Under the pieces are notes generated by a model that saw nothing but the letters and a program-made list of their open reading frames with translations, did no database searches and was not told the DNA's origin. A stretch of 64,000 nt of DNA from Roseibium sp. MMSF_3412 (GTDB taxonomy: Bacteria > Pseudomonadota > Alphaproteobacteria > Rhizobiales > Stappiaceae), in the NCBI RefSeq assembly GCF_030733265.1, contig NZ_JASHJI010000016.1, forward strand, positions 88,123 to 152,122, in the 5' to 3' direction. Position numbers and translations under genes: made by a program. This document shows, piece after piece, positions 1 through 8,381 of this stretch (its first letter is position 1; every line of letters begins with the position of its first letter).

Positions 1-453
1 ATTTGTCTGCACTCAATTTAATAGTTTAACTACAAGCAACACCGAGACGCTTTTCGCCCCCCGTTACTACCCGTCGCACATTAGCGCCATATTGAGAAAT
101 GAGTCAATGCCCTTAATAAAATTTTAACTGCGATTTCTACGCGAATTGATGAGGTTACGCCGGATTTCATCGTTAACCAAATTTTAAAAAACCGCAATAT
201 GGCATACAACCGCAGAGAAACGCTTGAATTTCGAATTTGCCAGGTCTCGCATACGCTTATCATATTCATCGCCCACAACTTGCCGTGATGATCGCACCAG
301 AGACGAAAACAGGGCCATGTTGCACATTATTGTGTCCAGTCTCCGGAAATCTCGAATGCATGCGCCGGTCCGGAACACGTCCGGACAAACATCAGAATGG
401 AACGAAACAAGCCGCTTGCACTCGCAATGCGAACAAGATAGGTAGGACCCGTT
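1..453. other. No gene seen; AT-rich left edge
   Basis: The first 200 bases are AT-rich compared with the rest of the window and hold no frame with a ribosome site or recognisable product. The short frames on both strands in 180-450 look accidental. The stretch ends in the tRNA-Pro gene, so it may hold that gene's promoter, but no clear -35/-10 pair was identified. Anything to the left lies outside the window. Confidence 0.5.
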
Positions 454-530
454 CGGGCAGTAGCGCAGCCTGGTAGCGCACTTCACTGGGGGTGAAGGGG
501 TCGTCGGTTCAAATCCGGCCTGCCCGACCA
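454..530 (+). tRNA. tRNA-Pro (anticodon GGG)
   Basis: This is a complete 77-nt cloverleaf. The 7-bp acceptor stem pairs CGGGCAG (454-460) with CTGCCCG, followed by the discriminator A and an encoded CCA (528-530). The anticodon stem CTTCA/TGAAG encloses a 7-nt loop with anticodon GGG at 488-490, which reads proline CCC/CCU codons. The T arm contains the expected GGTTCAAATCC. The encoded CCA is usual in bacteria. No integrase or attachment-site duplication is visible beside it. Confidence 0.96.
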
Positions 531-538
531 TTCTTCTC

Positions 539-577
539 AACGGCACACAGTTGATTTCTCCTGTTGCATGTGCCGTT
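539..577. terminator. Hairpin downstream of tRNA-Pro
   Basis: A 9-bp inverted repeat AACGGCACA/TGTGCCGTT separated by 21 nt lies directly after the tRNA. It has no run of T, so it is a weak terminator candidate or a processing structure rather than a textbook intrinsic terminator. Confidence 0.35.
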
Positions 578-676
578 GGTCTAACCCTCCTCCCCTTGCA
601 AAGATGCAGACAGGCCAATAGCTTCGACACAGTGCGTAGGACGCGCGTGCGCATCGTGGGGCGGTGATCGGGGGCG

Positions 677-2551
677 ATGAAACCACTTTCAAGATTTTCC
701 ATAACCGTCAGCCTGTTTACGGTGACGTTAAGTGTCGCCCTGGCGCTCGCGGCGACAATCATTTCCTACACCCACTATGCCAACAGGGAGACGGCCCTGA
801 CGGCCGGGCGCGAGCTTATGGAACGGTCCGCCGAAGTGGTCCGGCTCCAGACCGCGTCGCTGATCGAACCGATCAACGCGATCGCGCAATATTCGGGAGA
901 CTGGCTCGACGTCAACGTCGAACCCAAGGCGAGCGGCCATCCGGCGCGCAAGCGGCTGATTTCGTTTCTCTCCGCCATGCCGCAAATCGCCAACATCTAT
1001 ATCGGCTACGAAGACGGCAGCCACTATCTTGTCGGTGCCACGCGCGCTCTGCCGGAAGCGCGCCTTGAAGAAATGGGCGCGCCGGAGGGCACCGTCTTCC
1101 GCGAGCAGATCATCTTGAGGGGCGACCGGTCACGTCCCGTCGAGATTGAACGCTTTCTCGATGAGAACAGCGTCACGCTGCACACGAATTCAAACGAAGA
1201 CGAGATCTCCTACGACCCGCGGGAACGGCCCTGGTACGAACAGGCCATCGACAGTCCATTCGTGGAGCGGACGGATGTCTATCTCTTTACCGGGTCCAAA
1301 CGGCCCGGCCTGACAGTCAGCAAAAGGCATCCGCGTGGTGTCGTCGGCGTCGACATCACCCTGTCGGACCTCAGTTCGTTCCTGGATTCAGAACCACAGG
1401 CGAGAACCGGCGTTCTGGCGATCATCAGCCACGAAGGCACTCTCCTCGCGCATTCCTCACTCAAGGACACTCCGGAAGGCGATGACAGATATGCCGCTCT
1501 CGCCGCGCTCCAGGAACAGGTGCGCAACCCGGAGCGCGACAAAATCAAGACCGTCGAGGTCAGCGGGCATCCCTGGATGACACACATTTCCGCAATCGGA
1601 CTTGGGGCCGGCGAACGCGAAAATCTGGCGATTGCGCTGCCATCGCGCGAAGTGATCGGCGAGATAACCAGGGCGTCTCAAAGAACGATCCTGGTCTCCG
1701 CGCTGATCGCGCTGTGCAGCATTCCGGTCATCTGGCTCGTCTCGCGCTCCCTGTCGCGACCGCTGAAGACACTCGCCAAGGGCACGCAGCGCATCCGGAA
1801 CTTCGATCTCGACAGGCCGTTTGCGCAATCTTCTGTCGTCAACGAGGTGTTCCAGCTGGAAACCGCGCTGGACCAGATGCGCACGTCGCTTCTGACCTTC
1901 GGCAGATACGTCCCCAAGGCCCTCGTTCAACAGATGATCAAGCGGCAGGAGACACCCGAACCGGGAGGCGAGAAGCGCGATGTGACGGTCCTCTTCATGG
2001 ATATCGAGAACTTCACCGCCATGTCGTCGAAACTCCCGCCCGAGGAAGTCATGAACCGCATGTCGCGCTATTTCGAGGTCGTGACGCAGACGCTCCTGGA
2101 ACACGAGGCGACAATCGACAAGTTCATCGGCGACGCTGTCATGGCGTTCTGGAACGCGCCCAACCATGTCGACGACCATCCGGTGAAGGCCTGCAGGGCC
2201 GCGCTCGCGGTGATCGAGGCCTGCAAGGCCGAAACGGATTCCTGGTCGGACAAGGACATCCTGCCGCTGAGAACCCGAATAGGCCTTCACGCCGGAGAGG
2301 CCATTGTCGGCAATGTCGGCAGTTCGGACCGGCTGAACTACACGGCGCTCGGCGATACGGTCAATTTCGCCTCGCGGCTGGAAGGCCTCAACCGCGAAAA
2401 GAAAACCAGCATTCTTGTCAGCGCGGAGTTGGCGGCCCGCGTCGAAGGCCGCATCAAGGTTGTTTCAGCGGGCAAGGCGCAGGTCAAGGGATACGAGGAC
2501 GCGATCGAAGTCTTCGAACTGATGCCGGACGACAAAGCCGTTTCGAGCTGA
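677..2551 (+). CDS. Membrane-bound class III adenylyl/guanylyl cyclase with dCache sensor and HAMP
   Basis: This 624-aa protein is built as a transmembrane receptor. A membrane helix at about 10-30 is followed by a periplasmic region of about 300 residues with the look of a dCache domain (including a DPRERPWYEQA segment), a second helix at about 335-357, a HAMP linker, and a class III cyclase domain from about 430. Visible cyclase motifs are FMDIENFT (metal-binding Asp), DKFIGDAVMAFW (Lys and second metal-binding Asp) and ALGDTVNFASRLE (transition-state Asn and Arg). It should make cAMP, or less likely cGMP, in response to an extracytoplasmic ligand. ATG at 677 follows a GGGGG-rich ribosome site. 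It stands alone after tRNA-Pro. The family call is sure; the ligand is unknown. Confidence 0.9.
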   Translation: MKPLSRFSITVSLFTVTLSVALALAATIISYTHYANRETALTAGRELMERSAEVVRLQTASLIEPINAIAQYSGDWLDVNVEPKASGHPARKRLISFLSAMPQIANIYIGYEDGSHYLVGATRALPEARLEEMGAPEGTVFREQIILRGDRSRPVEIERFLDENSVTLHTNSNEDEISYDPRERPWYEQAIDSPFVERTDVYLFTGSKRPGLTVSKRHPRGVVGVDITLSDLSSFLDSEPQARTGVLAIISHEGTLLAHSSLKDTPEGDDRYAALAALQEQVRNPERDKIKTVEVSGHPWMTHISAIGLGAGERENLAIALPSREVIGEITRASQRTILVSALIALCSIPVIWLVSRSLSRPLKTLAKGTQRIRNFDLDRPFAQSSVVNEVFQLETALDQMRTSLLTFGRYVPKALVQQMIKRQETPEPGGEKRDVTVLFMDIENFTAMSSKLPPEEVMNRMSRYFEVVTQTLLEHEATIDKFIGDAVMAFWNAPNHVDDHPVKACRAALAVIEACKAETDSWSDKDILPLRTRIGLHAGEAIVGNVGSSDRLNYTALGDTVNFASRLEGLNREKKTSILVSAELAARVEGRIKVVSAGKAQVKGYEDAIEVFELMPDDKAVSS

Positions 2552-2890
2552 ACACCTCGCGCCGCCATGGTCAAAAAAAGTCCGGGTTTCCGGGATACGG
2601 TTGTTCTCAGGCCTGAGCTTCTGCTGTCGACCCTGCAAACTAGCCGTCGCGGAGCCGCTCCGGTTTTCTCGTCGCCACATGCGCGAACGCGCTCTGTAAT
2701 GACACTTTGTCCGGCATCCGATATTGATGCAAACTCGATCGAAACTGGCTATATTAAGGGTGATGTCATCGAGCCGCTTCCAATGCTGCGATGAAGACTT
2801 ATAACAAAGACGTTGCCGAAACGGCATCCGGCAGAATCGTTCTGAATTGTCACGGCCCCTGGATCTGACGTGACAGGCGGAGGAAACTGA
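2552..2890. other. Intergenic region, nothing recognised
   Basis: These 339 bases separate the cyclase from the next gene. Short frames on both strands lack ribosome sites and family resemblance. A GGAGGAA ribosome site at about 2878-2885 belongs to the gene starting at 2891. No terminator with a T-run was seen. Confidence 0.5.
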
Positions 2891-3403
2891 ATGCATATCA
2901 AGCGCGTTGATCCGGCGAACATGAAAGGATTGGCGGGGCAGCACATTCAGGAGCTTGAAGAGTTCCTGCGGGCAACGGACGGAACATTCCGGCCGGACAT
3001 GCCGCAGTTTCACCGTGTCGTTTTCACCTCGATCGCCGCCAGTGGCGAGCATATCCCGCAGATCGGGTATGTCGGTCAGAACAGCTATATCAAGGAAGTC
3101 ATGGAAGGGCAGTTCGGCAGCGACTTCGCGTCGGCAATCCGCACACAGGATCCCAAATTCGACCAGGCCGTCGCAGGTGGCTTTGCCAGGGCCGCACAGG
3201 GCGACAGGGTCTTTGAGCTCGTCGAAATGGAAGTCACCCCTCCCGGTGCGCTGACCAACATACCGGTCAGCTACTACCGTCTGATCGAGCGGCTATGGCT
3301 CGGGTCGCCGAAACCGGTTCTCGTCAATCTCACCCTGCCGACGTCGGCGCAGTTTCATGAGCATCTATTTTTGCAAGATAGAGAACGTCTGACGGCCAGT
3401 TGA
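2891..3403 (+). CDS. Conserved-looking hypothetical protein, 170 aa
   Basis: I do not recognise the family. The protein is soluble, without signal peptide or membrane segment. It has a PQFHRVVFTS segment near residue 35 and an SYYRLIERLWLG segment near 120, a pattern reminiscent of small PAS-like sensor proteins of alphaproteobacteria, but this is a weak impression only. The start is well supported: GGAGGAA precedes ATG at 2891. Its last 74 bases overlap, tail to tail, the end of the gene read from the other strand (3330-4046), so at least one C-terminus may be recent or mis-called. Confidence 0.7.
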   Translation: MHIKRVDPANMKGLAGQHIQELEEFLRATDGTFRPDMPQFHRVVFTSIAASGEHIPQIGYVGQNSYIKEVMEGQFGSDFASAIRTQDPKFDQAVAGGFARAAQGDRVFELVEMEVTPPGALTNIPVSYYRLIERLWLGSPKPVLVNLTLPTSAQFHEHLFLQDRERLTAS

Positions 3404-4046
3404 ACAGAAACATGTCGTCCTGTTTCCTGTCCTCCGGCGGGTTCAGCCATCTGGTCGCGTAGGGATACCTGTGAAAAGCGCCGTAGATGTCACCGAGGGA
3501 CTTGCGCACCCTGTCCGCCCGCGCAAGGCCGACACACGCATTGGCATCCTGCCAGGTTGCCAGACCGAGATAAAGGTTCATCCTCGCAATAAGCGCCAGG
3601 CGTTCAAGTGACAGCCTGGCCGAGCCGTGACCCGAGACATTCAGCGCATCACCGGAATAGATCAGCTTGCCCTGAATCTCCTTCATGGGCGGACACTCCC
3701 ACGATTCGTCGACGGGGTATTCCGGTCCATAGATCCGGGCCAGTTGCACCCTGTGATAGTCGAGGTATTGCATCGCGCCGGTATCGAACAGCTGGCTGCA
3801 GTAAAACGAGACCGGCTCCTCGTCGGCGAAGGCCACATGGCAGAACCCGTTGTGGCCGTTGAAGTCGAAAAAACGTGTCTGGAAAAACGGTGTGACGTCC
3901 TTGCCGCACTTTTCAAGCGCGGGAATGACTTCACTGAAGTCCCGCAGAACACGAGCCGTGCAACCAAGCCCGTAGAGCCTGGCCCGGCACGCTGAATACG
4001 CATTGAATAATATCGAAACGTCTTCAGGTCCCAAGGAACCCCCCAA
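3330..4046 (-). CDS. Hypothetical protein, up to 238 aa
   Basis: I do not recognise this protein. It is soluble, rich in aromatic residues and Cys, and has no signal peptide or transmembrane helix. The frame is open from a TTG at 4046 with no good ribosome site before it, so the true start is uncertain and may be further in. The 3' end overlaps the convergent gene at 2891-3403 by 74 bases. Upstream lies the AT-rich stretch to 4559, which would have to hold its promoter. It may belong to the accessory segment that follows. Confidence 0.55.
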   Translation of the reverse strand: MGGSLGPEDVSILFNAYSACRARLYGLGCTARVLRDFSEVIPALEKCGKDVTPFFQTRFFDFNGHNGFCHVAFADEEPVSFYCSQLFDTGAMQYLDYHRVQLARIYGPEYPVDESWECPPMKEIQGKLIYSGDALNVSGHGSARLSLERLALIARMNLYLGLATWQDANACVGLARADRVRKSLGDIYGAFHRYPYATRWLNPPEDRKQDDMFLFNWPSDVLYLAKIDAHETAPTSAG

Positions 4047-4559
4047 TTACGTCAAGTCGCAGGTCCGCATGATCGCGATCAGCAGGTATTGAACAGGATG
4101 AATTTCCTAACGGTATTCCGTGGAGAGCGGACACCAGAAGCCGCTCCGATCCCGCAACGGGACCGTTCTGGACCTCGCTGACACAGTATTATTCCCTATT
4201 CGTTGTTTTGACTAGAAAAAAACAACAAATTTACCATAAATTGGAACTTACTTGGAAAATGAAGACTGTTAAATTCCAGTAAAATTTTATCTATTTTCGA
4301 TTTTGGCAGCTACTTTCTATAAAATAGCCACAAAAATACGAATGCCACAGCCTTCACAACCATTAATATACTCGATAAATTTGTGCCTCGCACGCGCTAA
4401 ACTGACAAATCCGGGGTTTGTGGGCCAAATACACCTATCTGCTTCCAATCTTGATTAATTTTCACCGCCAGGCTGCCATCGCACCGGTCCCTTTCCACAC
4501 CGCGGTTGTGATTGTTTCCATGCCAAAGTGCACTTGCGCCTGAAAACATGTCCAGAAGG
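4047..4559. other. AT-rich non-coding stretch
   Basis: About 510 bases without a credible gene. From about 4180 to 4460 the base composition drops well below that of the neighbours, with many runs of A and T. This is typical of promoter-rich or horizontally acquired DNA. It could contain the promoter of the leftward gene ending at 3330. No tRNA, riboswitch or repeat array was recognised. Confidence 0.5.
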
Positions 4560-4562
4560 CTA

Positions 4563-4826
4563 GGTCATACCCTCGTAAATCAGGCCGCAATGGTATGGAT
4601 GAATTTGTTCGGATACGAGGCGCAAAGCTGCCGGAAACCGTCCGGTTTCCAAAGATTTGCAACGACGTTGCCGGGCAAATTCACCTTGTCCCTCCAGGAC
4701 GCAAAAACGGCTTCGATCTGCTGCGTCAAAGCGCTCAAACGGGCAGGAAGCCCGCTTTTCGCGCTTTTTCTGGCATCTCATTGCCGTTTGCTGCGCCATT
4801 GTGGGCTGATTTATGAGGGTATGACC
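4563..4826. mobile_element. Divergent 264-bp miniature inverted-repeat element
   Basis: The element is bounded by near-perfect inverted repeats of about 31 bp starting GGTCATACCCTC, with flanking TA at 4561-4562 and 4827-4828 inside CTAG on both sides. Its ends differ from those of the other copies (GGGTACGG...), but it has exactly the same length, 264 bp. Internal segments such as a 'CGGGCA..AAGCCCGC' stretch and a 'GGACGCAAAAACGGC'-like stretch match the common type in the same relative places. I read it as an older or sister subfamily. It contains no gene and lies just upstream of the P450. Confidence 0.85.
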
Positions 4827-4876
4827 TAGACCTGAGCACGTGATCACTTGCATATCCTGCTCGAAGTCTTTCACCT

Positions 4877-4892
4877 TGGGGTCCGTACCCTG
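4877..4892. repeat. Possible remnant of a MITE right end
   Basis: The bases GGGGTCCGTACCCTGG resemble the right terminus of the common 264-bp element (GGGTCCGTACCCTAG). No matching left end is close by. It could be a solo end left by deletion, or chance. Confidence 0.3.
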
Positions 4893-4943
4893 GCCAAGCC
4901 CTGCCAATGATCGATCCCCGCATACCTGATCTGTGAGCCCAGA

Positions 4944-6173
4944 ATGAGCCAATCGCCCGCTTTCGACCCGCTTTCCGAAGCCTTCGCCAGCGACCCGCAC
5001 CCCTTTTATGCCGCCCTGCGGGCACAACCGGGTCTGACTTTTTTCAAGGACTTCGATGTCTGGCTGGCTGCCCGGTTCGACGATGTCTCGGAAATCGTCA
5101 TGCACGACAAGATGGTTCGCTCGCTCGATCACGTCGCCAGCCCGGAAGAGATCGCTGATCAGAAACGTGCCGGCAACTGGCACGACATGCCACATCACAG
5201 CCGGTTCGTTCAGTTCTCCCTGCTCGACAGCGACGGGGACGTGCATGACAGGCTGCGAAAGCAGGTCTTCAAACTGTTTACGCCGGTCATGGTCAACAAC
5301 CTGCGCGACAGCATCCAGAAGACGGTCGACGCGCTTTTCGACAGGCTGGCGGACAGAACCGAGATTGATTTCGTGGAAGATCTGGCAGCGCACGTTCCAG
5401 GCCATATCATCGGCCGCATCATAGGCGTACCCGACGCAGACTGCCCGCAACTGAGGACGTGGTCGGAAAACATCGTCCAGTTCTTCGACATAGATCGCTC
5501 CGATGAGCGAAAAGCACTCGCCGAACGCAATACGACCGAGTTTTATCACTACCTTCTGGAACTGAAAGCTGCCCGGGAGAAGACGCCCGGGGACGACCTT
5601 CTTTCCGTGATGATCGAGGCCGAAAGACAGGGGACGATGTCGCATGACGAGTTGTTCTCAACAGCGATGCTGATCCTCATGGCCGGGCACGGATCGACAA
5701 TCGATGTTCTGGGCAGCGGCATGCACGCCCTGTTGACATTTCCCGGCGAGATGCAGCGGCTTCGCGACGCGCCAGGCCTGATGAAAACGGCGGTCCAGGA
5801 GATGTTCCGCTACGAGTCGCCCCTGCCCTTCTTCCACCGCTATTGCACGGACGATGTCGAGATCAGCGGTCAGACGTTTCCGCGCGGAACAAAATTCGGC
5901 GTTCTGTACGGGGCTGCCAACCGCGACCCCAAGCAGTTTCCGGACGCCGACCGTTTCGACGTTGCACGCACACCGAACTGGCACATTGCGTTCGGACGCG
6001 GCGCGCATTTCTGTCTCGGCAATCACCTGGCGCGGCTCGATATGGACATCATTTTCTCAACCCTGCTTCAGCGCTTCAAGACGATCGAACTGGCAGCAGA
6101 CACCGTCTCTTACAAACGGGGGTTATCGGTGAGAGGGCCGCAATCGCTGCCGATCAGCTGGAAACCTGACTGA
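4944..6173 (+). CDS. Cytochrome P450
   Basis: This 409-aa soluble bacterial class I P450 has all the core motifs. They are the I-helix oxygen-activation motif AGHGST, the ExxR pair in EMFRYESP, and the heme-binding loop AFGRGAHFCLGNH with the thiolate ligand Cys357. It would hydroxylate a small hydrophobic substrate using electrons from a ferredoxin and ferredoxin reductase; neither partner gene is nearby. The substrate cannot be read from sequence. It lies between two 264-bp mobile elements. Its stop at 6171-6173 is only 5 bases before the start of a small membrane-protein gene, itself now broken, so the two probably formed an operon. Confidence 0.93.
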   Translation: MSQSPAFDPLSEAFASDPHPFYAALRAQPGLTFFKDFDVWLAARFDDVSEIVMHDKMVRSLDHVASPEEIADQKRAGNWHDMPHHSRFVQFSLLDSDGDVHDRLRKQVFKLFTPVMVNNLRDSIQKTVDALFDRLADRTEIDFVEDLAAHVPGHIIGRIIGVPDADCPQLRTWSENIVQFFDIDRSDERKALAERNTTEFYHYLLELKAAREKTPGDDLLSVMIEAERQGTMSHDELFSTAMLILMAGHGSTIDVLGSGMHALLTFPGEMQRLRDAPGLMKTAVQEMFRYESPLPFFHRYCTDDVEISGQTFPRGTKFGVLYGAANRDPKQFPDADRFDVARTPNWHIAFGRGAHFCLGNHLARLDMDIIFSTLLQRFKTIELAADTVSYKRGLSVRGPQSLPISWKPD

Positions 6174-6178
6174 AAACG

Positions 6179-7047
6179 ATGGCACAAACCTTTTTTCGGA
6201 TACTTCTGTTCATCATCGCCTCAGGGTACGCCCCCCTAAATGAGACAGAAATGGCATGCGAAATGGCGAAATCCCGTTAGGAAGGGTGCGCGGAGCGGAC
6301 TTCCTGCCCGGTCAAGCACCCTGACGCCACGGGGTGAAGCCATTTTCATGTCCTTCGGATTTGACCGGCTTGCTCCTCTTCGGCGTTGCGAAAGGCTTGA
6401 AAATGAGGGACATTTTCTGCGCTTCCGCTCCTTGACGAAAAGCAAGCCGCCTCAAACCATTTCGACCTCATTTATGGGGCCGTACCCTGGACCTCTGCCT
6501 CATTCCGCTGATCATTTTCACGCCTTTCCTGGCGTCTGAAAATCTCACGGATCATGCCTGGAAGATTTATGCAGCCTGCGTCTTGCCCATGCTCGCATTC
6601 ATGGTCATCGCGCAGATAAAGGACGCTTCAAAAATGCCGATTTGGACCTTCGGTCAGAAGGTGCTTTTCACGGCTTTCGTCCTGTTCTTCTGCGCGGTAC
6701 CCGCCACCATCTTCTTGCATGTCGCCCCCTATTTCTACACACTGCATTTTCATGAAGAAGCGGCTTCAATATTCAGAGTAAAGCGTGTCCATCATCCCTT
6801 TCGTGAAAGGCGCAGTTTTCACTGCCAGAACGGTCTCACAAGAACCAGCCAGCCTTTGTGGGGGTCTCGCCTGTGCGTTGATCAAAAGGCAAGCAGAATT
6901 GTTGAAGACACACTTGAGCGCCGAGGACACCAATCCTGCGGTATCCTTGTCACAGGCAGGTCAAGCAGGTACGGCATGATTCCTGATCGTGTGAGTTTGG
7001 CTGACCCGACAATTGAAAGACCCTGTTATGTCCAAGACCTCAGATAG
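6179..7047 (+). pseudogene. Small membrane-protein gene interrupted by a 264-bp MITE
   Basis: ATG at 6179 starts a hydrophobic N-terminus of 15 residues (ending LLFIIAS) that runs into the element at 6224 and meets a stop at 6278-6280 after 33 codons. Right of the element (from 6488) the frame resumes with DLCLIPLIIFTPFL and two further membrane segments. Removing the 264 bp and one copy of the TA-type duplication joins the halves in frame and restores a continuous first transmembrane helix. The convincing membrane part ends near 6780. Beyond that the frame stays open to 7047 but looks unlike protein, so the original end is uncertain. The family is not recognised. The gene lies 5 bases after the P450. 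Confidence 0.7.
6224..6487. mobile_element. 264-bp MITE, copy 1 (inside a gene)
   Basis: The element starts GGGTACG and ends with the inverted CGTACCC. Its interior matches the copies at 26968, 57016 and 63084, in the same orientation as the copy at 63084. The flanking dinucleotides are CA (6222-6223) and TG (6488-6489) instead of TA, consistent with decay of an original TA duplication. It is the most diverged of the four common-type copies and so probably the oldest insertion among them. Confidence 0.85.
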
Positions 7048-8281
7048 ACTTAGCCCGTCCCGATTGCCGAGGAATGTCGCGCGTGCGTCGTCAGCATCGC
7101 TGATCGCCTCCGCCCTGTTGCTGCCCAGTCTTTCCAACGCGTCGGAACCCGTTTCTGTCGGGCCCCGTCCCGCCTATCTCGTCAGCCAGATGGCGGATGG
7201 TGAGCTGAAAACCAGGCTCCAAGGCTGCATTGGCCAGCCGGTCGGCAAAACCCTGTTTTCCATTTCGCACCGGGGCGCACCACTGCAGTTTCCCGAACAC
7301 ACTGAGGAAGGCTATCGTGCCGGGGCTCTGATGGGTGCCGGCATCCTGGAATGCGACGTTACTTTCACCAAGGACAAGGAACTTGTCTGCCGCCATTCGC
7401 AGAGCGATCTGCATACGACAACGGACATCCTGGCGACGGAACTTACAGGCAAATGCACTGGTGCGTTCGTCCCAGCCAAAGGCGATACGCCGGCGGCTGC
7501 CGAATGTCGGACATCGGACATCACCCTTGCCGAGTTCAGGACCTTGCGCGGCAAGATGGACAGCGCCGACAAGACCGCCCAGACCGTCGACGACTACCTG
7601 AAGGGGACGGCCGATTGGCGGACCGAGCTTTACGGGCACACGGGAACCTTGATGACCCACGCGGAGTCGATCGCCCTGTTCAAGGATCTCGGCGTCAAGT
7701 TCACCCCGGAGCTGAAGGCTCCGAAAGTGGCCATGCCGTTCGACGGATTTTCGCAGGCCGACTATGCCCAGAAGCTGATAGATGAGTACAAGGCGGCCGG
7801 AATTCCCGCCGAAGACGTGTTTGCCCAGTCGTTCAATCTCGATGACGTTCTCTACTGGATTGAAAACGAGCCGGACTTTGGCAAACAGGCGGTCTATCTC
7901 GACGGGCGGCGCAATCTCAACCCTCTCGACCCGTCGACCTTTTCCCCCTCCATGGAGGAACTGAAGGACATGGGCGTCAACTATCTGGCCCCGCCGCTGT
8001 TCGTGCTTCTGACGCTGGAAGACGGCAAGATCGTTCCCTCGCCCTATGCGGAAGCCGCCAAGGCAGCCGGTCTCAAGCTGATCACGTGGACGCTCGAACG
8101 GTCAGGCCCGCTCAATTCCGGCGGCGGCTGGTACTACCAGACAGTCGGAGACGCGATCGACAGCGACGGAGACATGATGGACGTGATGCACGTGCTCGCC
8201 CAGGACGTTGGCGTGGAAGGAATCTTTTCCGACTGGCCTGCGACGACAAGCTTTTATGCGAGCTGTATGGGGCTGGAGTAA
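7028..8281 (+). CDS. Periplasmic glycerophosphodiester phosphodiesterase
   Basis: This 417-aa GDPD-family enzyme hydrolyses glycerophosphodiesters to glycerol 3-phosphate and an alcohol. The N-terminus has a long signal-peptide-like region (hydrophobic at about 20-38, cleavage near SNA), so it should act in the periplasm. Catalytic signatures are SHRGAP, FPEHTEEGY, ECDVTFTKD and CRHSQ, and the C-terminal TWTLER segment is typical. The long variant resembles GlpQ-like secreted enzymes. The ATG at 7028 is preferred over a TTG at 7013. It may supply phosphate or glycerol from lipid debris. It stands alone. Confidence 0.88.
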   Translation: MSKTSDRLSPSRLPRNVARASSASLIASALLLPSLSNASEPVSVGPRPAYLVSQMADGELKTRLQGCIGQPVGKTLFSISHRGAPLQFPEHTEEGYRAGALMGAGILECDVTFTKDKELVCRHSQSDLHTTTDILATELTGKCTGAFVPAKGDTPAAAECRTSDITLAEFRTLRGKMDSADKTAQTVDDYLKGTADWRTELYGHTGTLMTHAESIALFKDLGVKFTPELKAPKVAMPFDGFSQADYAQKLIDEYKAAGIPAEDVFAQSFNLDDVLYWIENEPDFGKQAVYLDGRRNLNPLDPSTFSPSMEELKDMGVNYLAPPLFVLLTLEDGKIVPSPYAEAAKAAGLKLITWTLERSGPLNSGGGWYYQTVGDAIDSDGDMMDVMHVLAQDVGVEGIFSDWPATTSFYASCMGLE

Positions 8282-8381
8282 CCTTCCCTAGCGCTGGCAA
8301 GGATTGTGAACTTTGCTAAGACCTTGTTCACCGATTCTGTTTACCCTTACGCGGCGTTAAAACCAGTCTGCGGTCAATGAG

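Noticed and set aside
454..530. tRNA-Pro as an integration site for a genomic island
   Set aside because: No integrase gene and no repeated tRNA 3' end were seen in the window.
4560..5645. 361-codon open frame opposite the P450, reaching into a MITE
   Set aside because: It begins inside the P450 gene in antisense and ends at the MITE border; no protein features.
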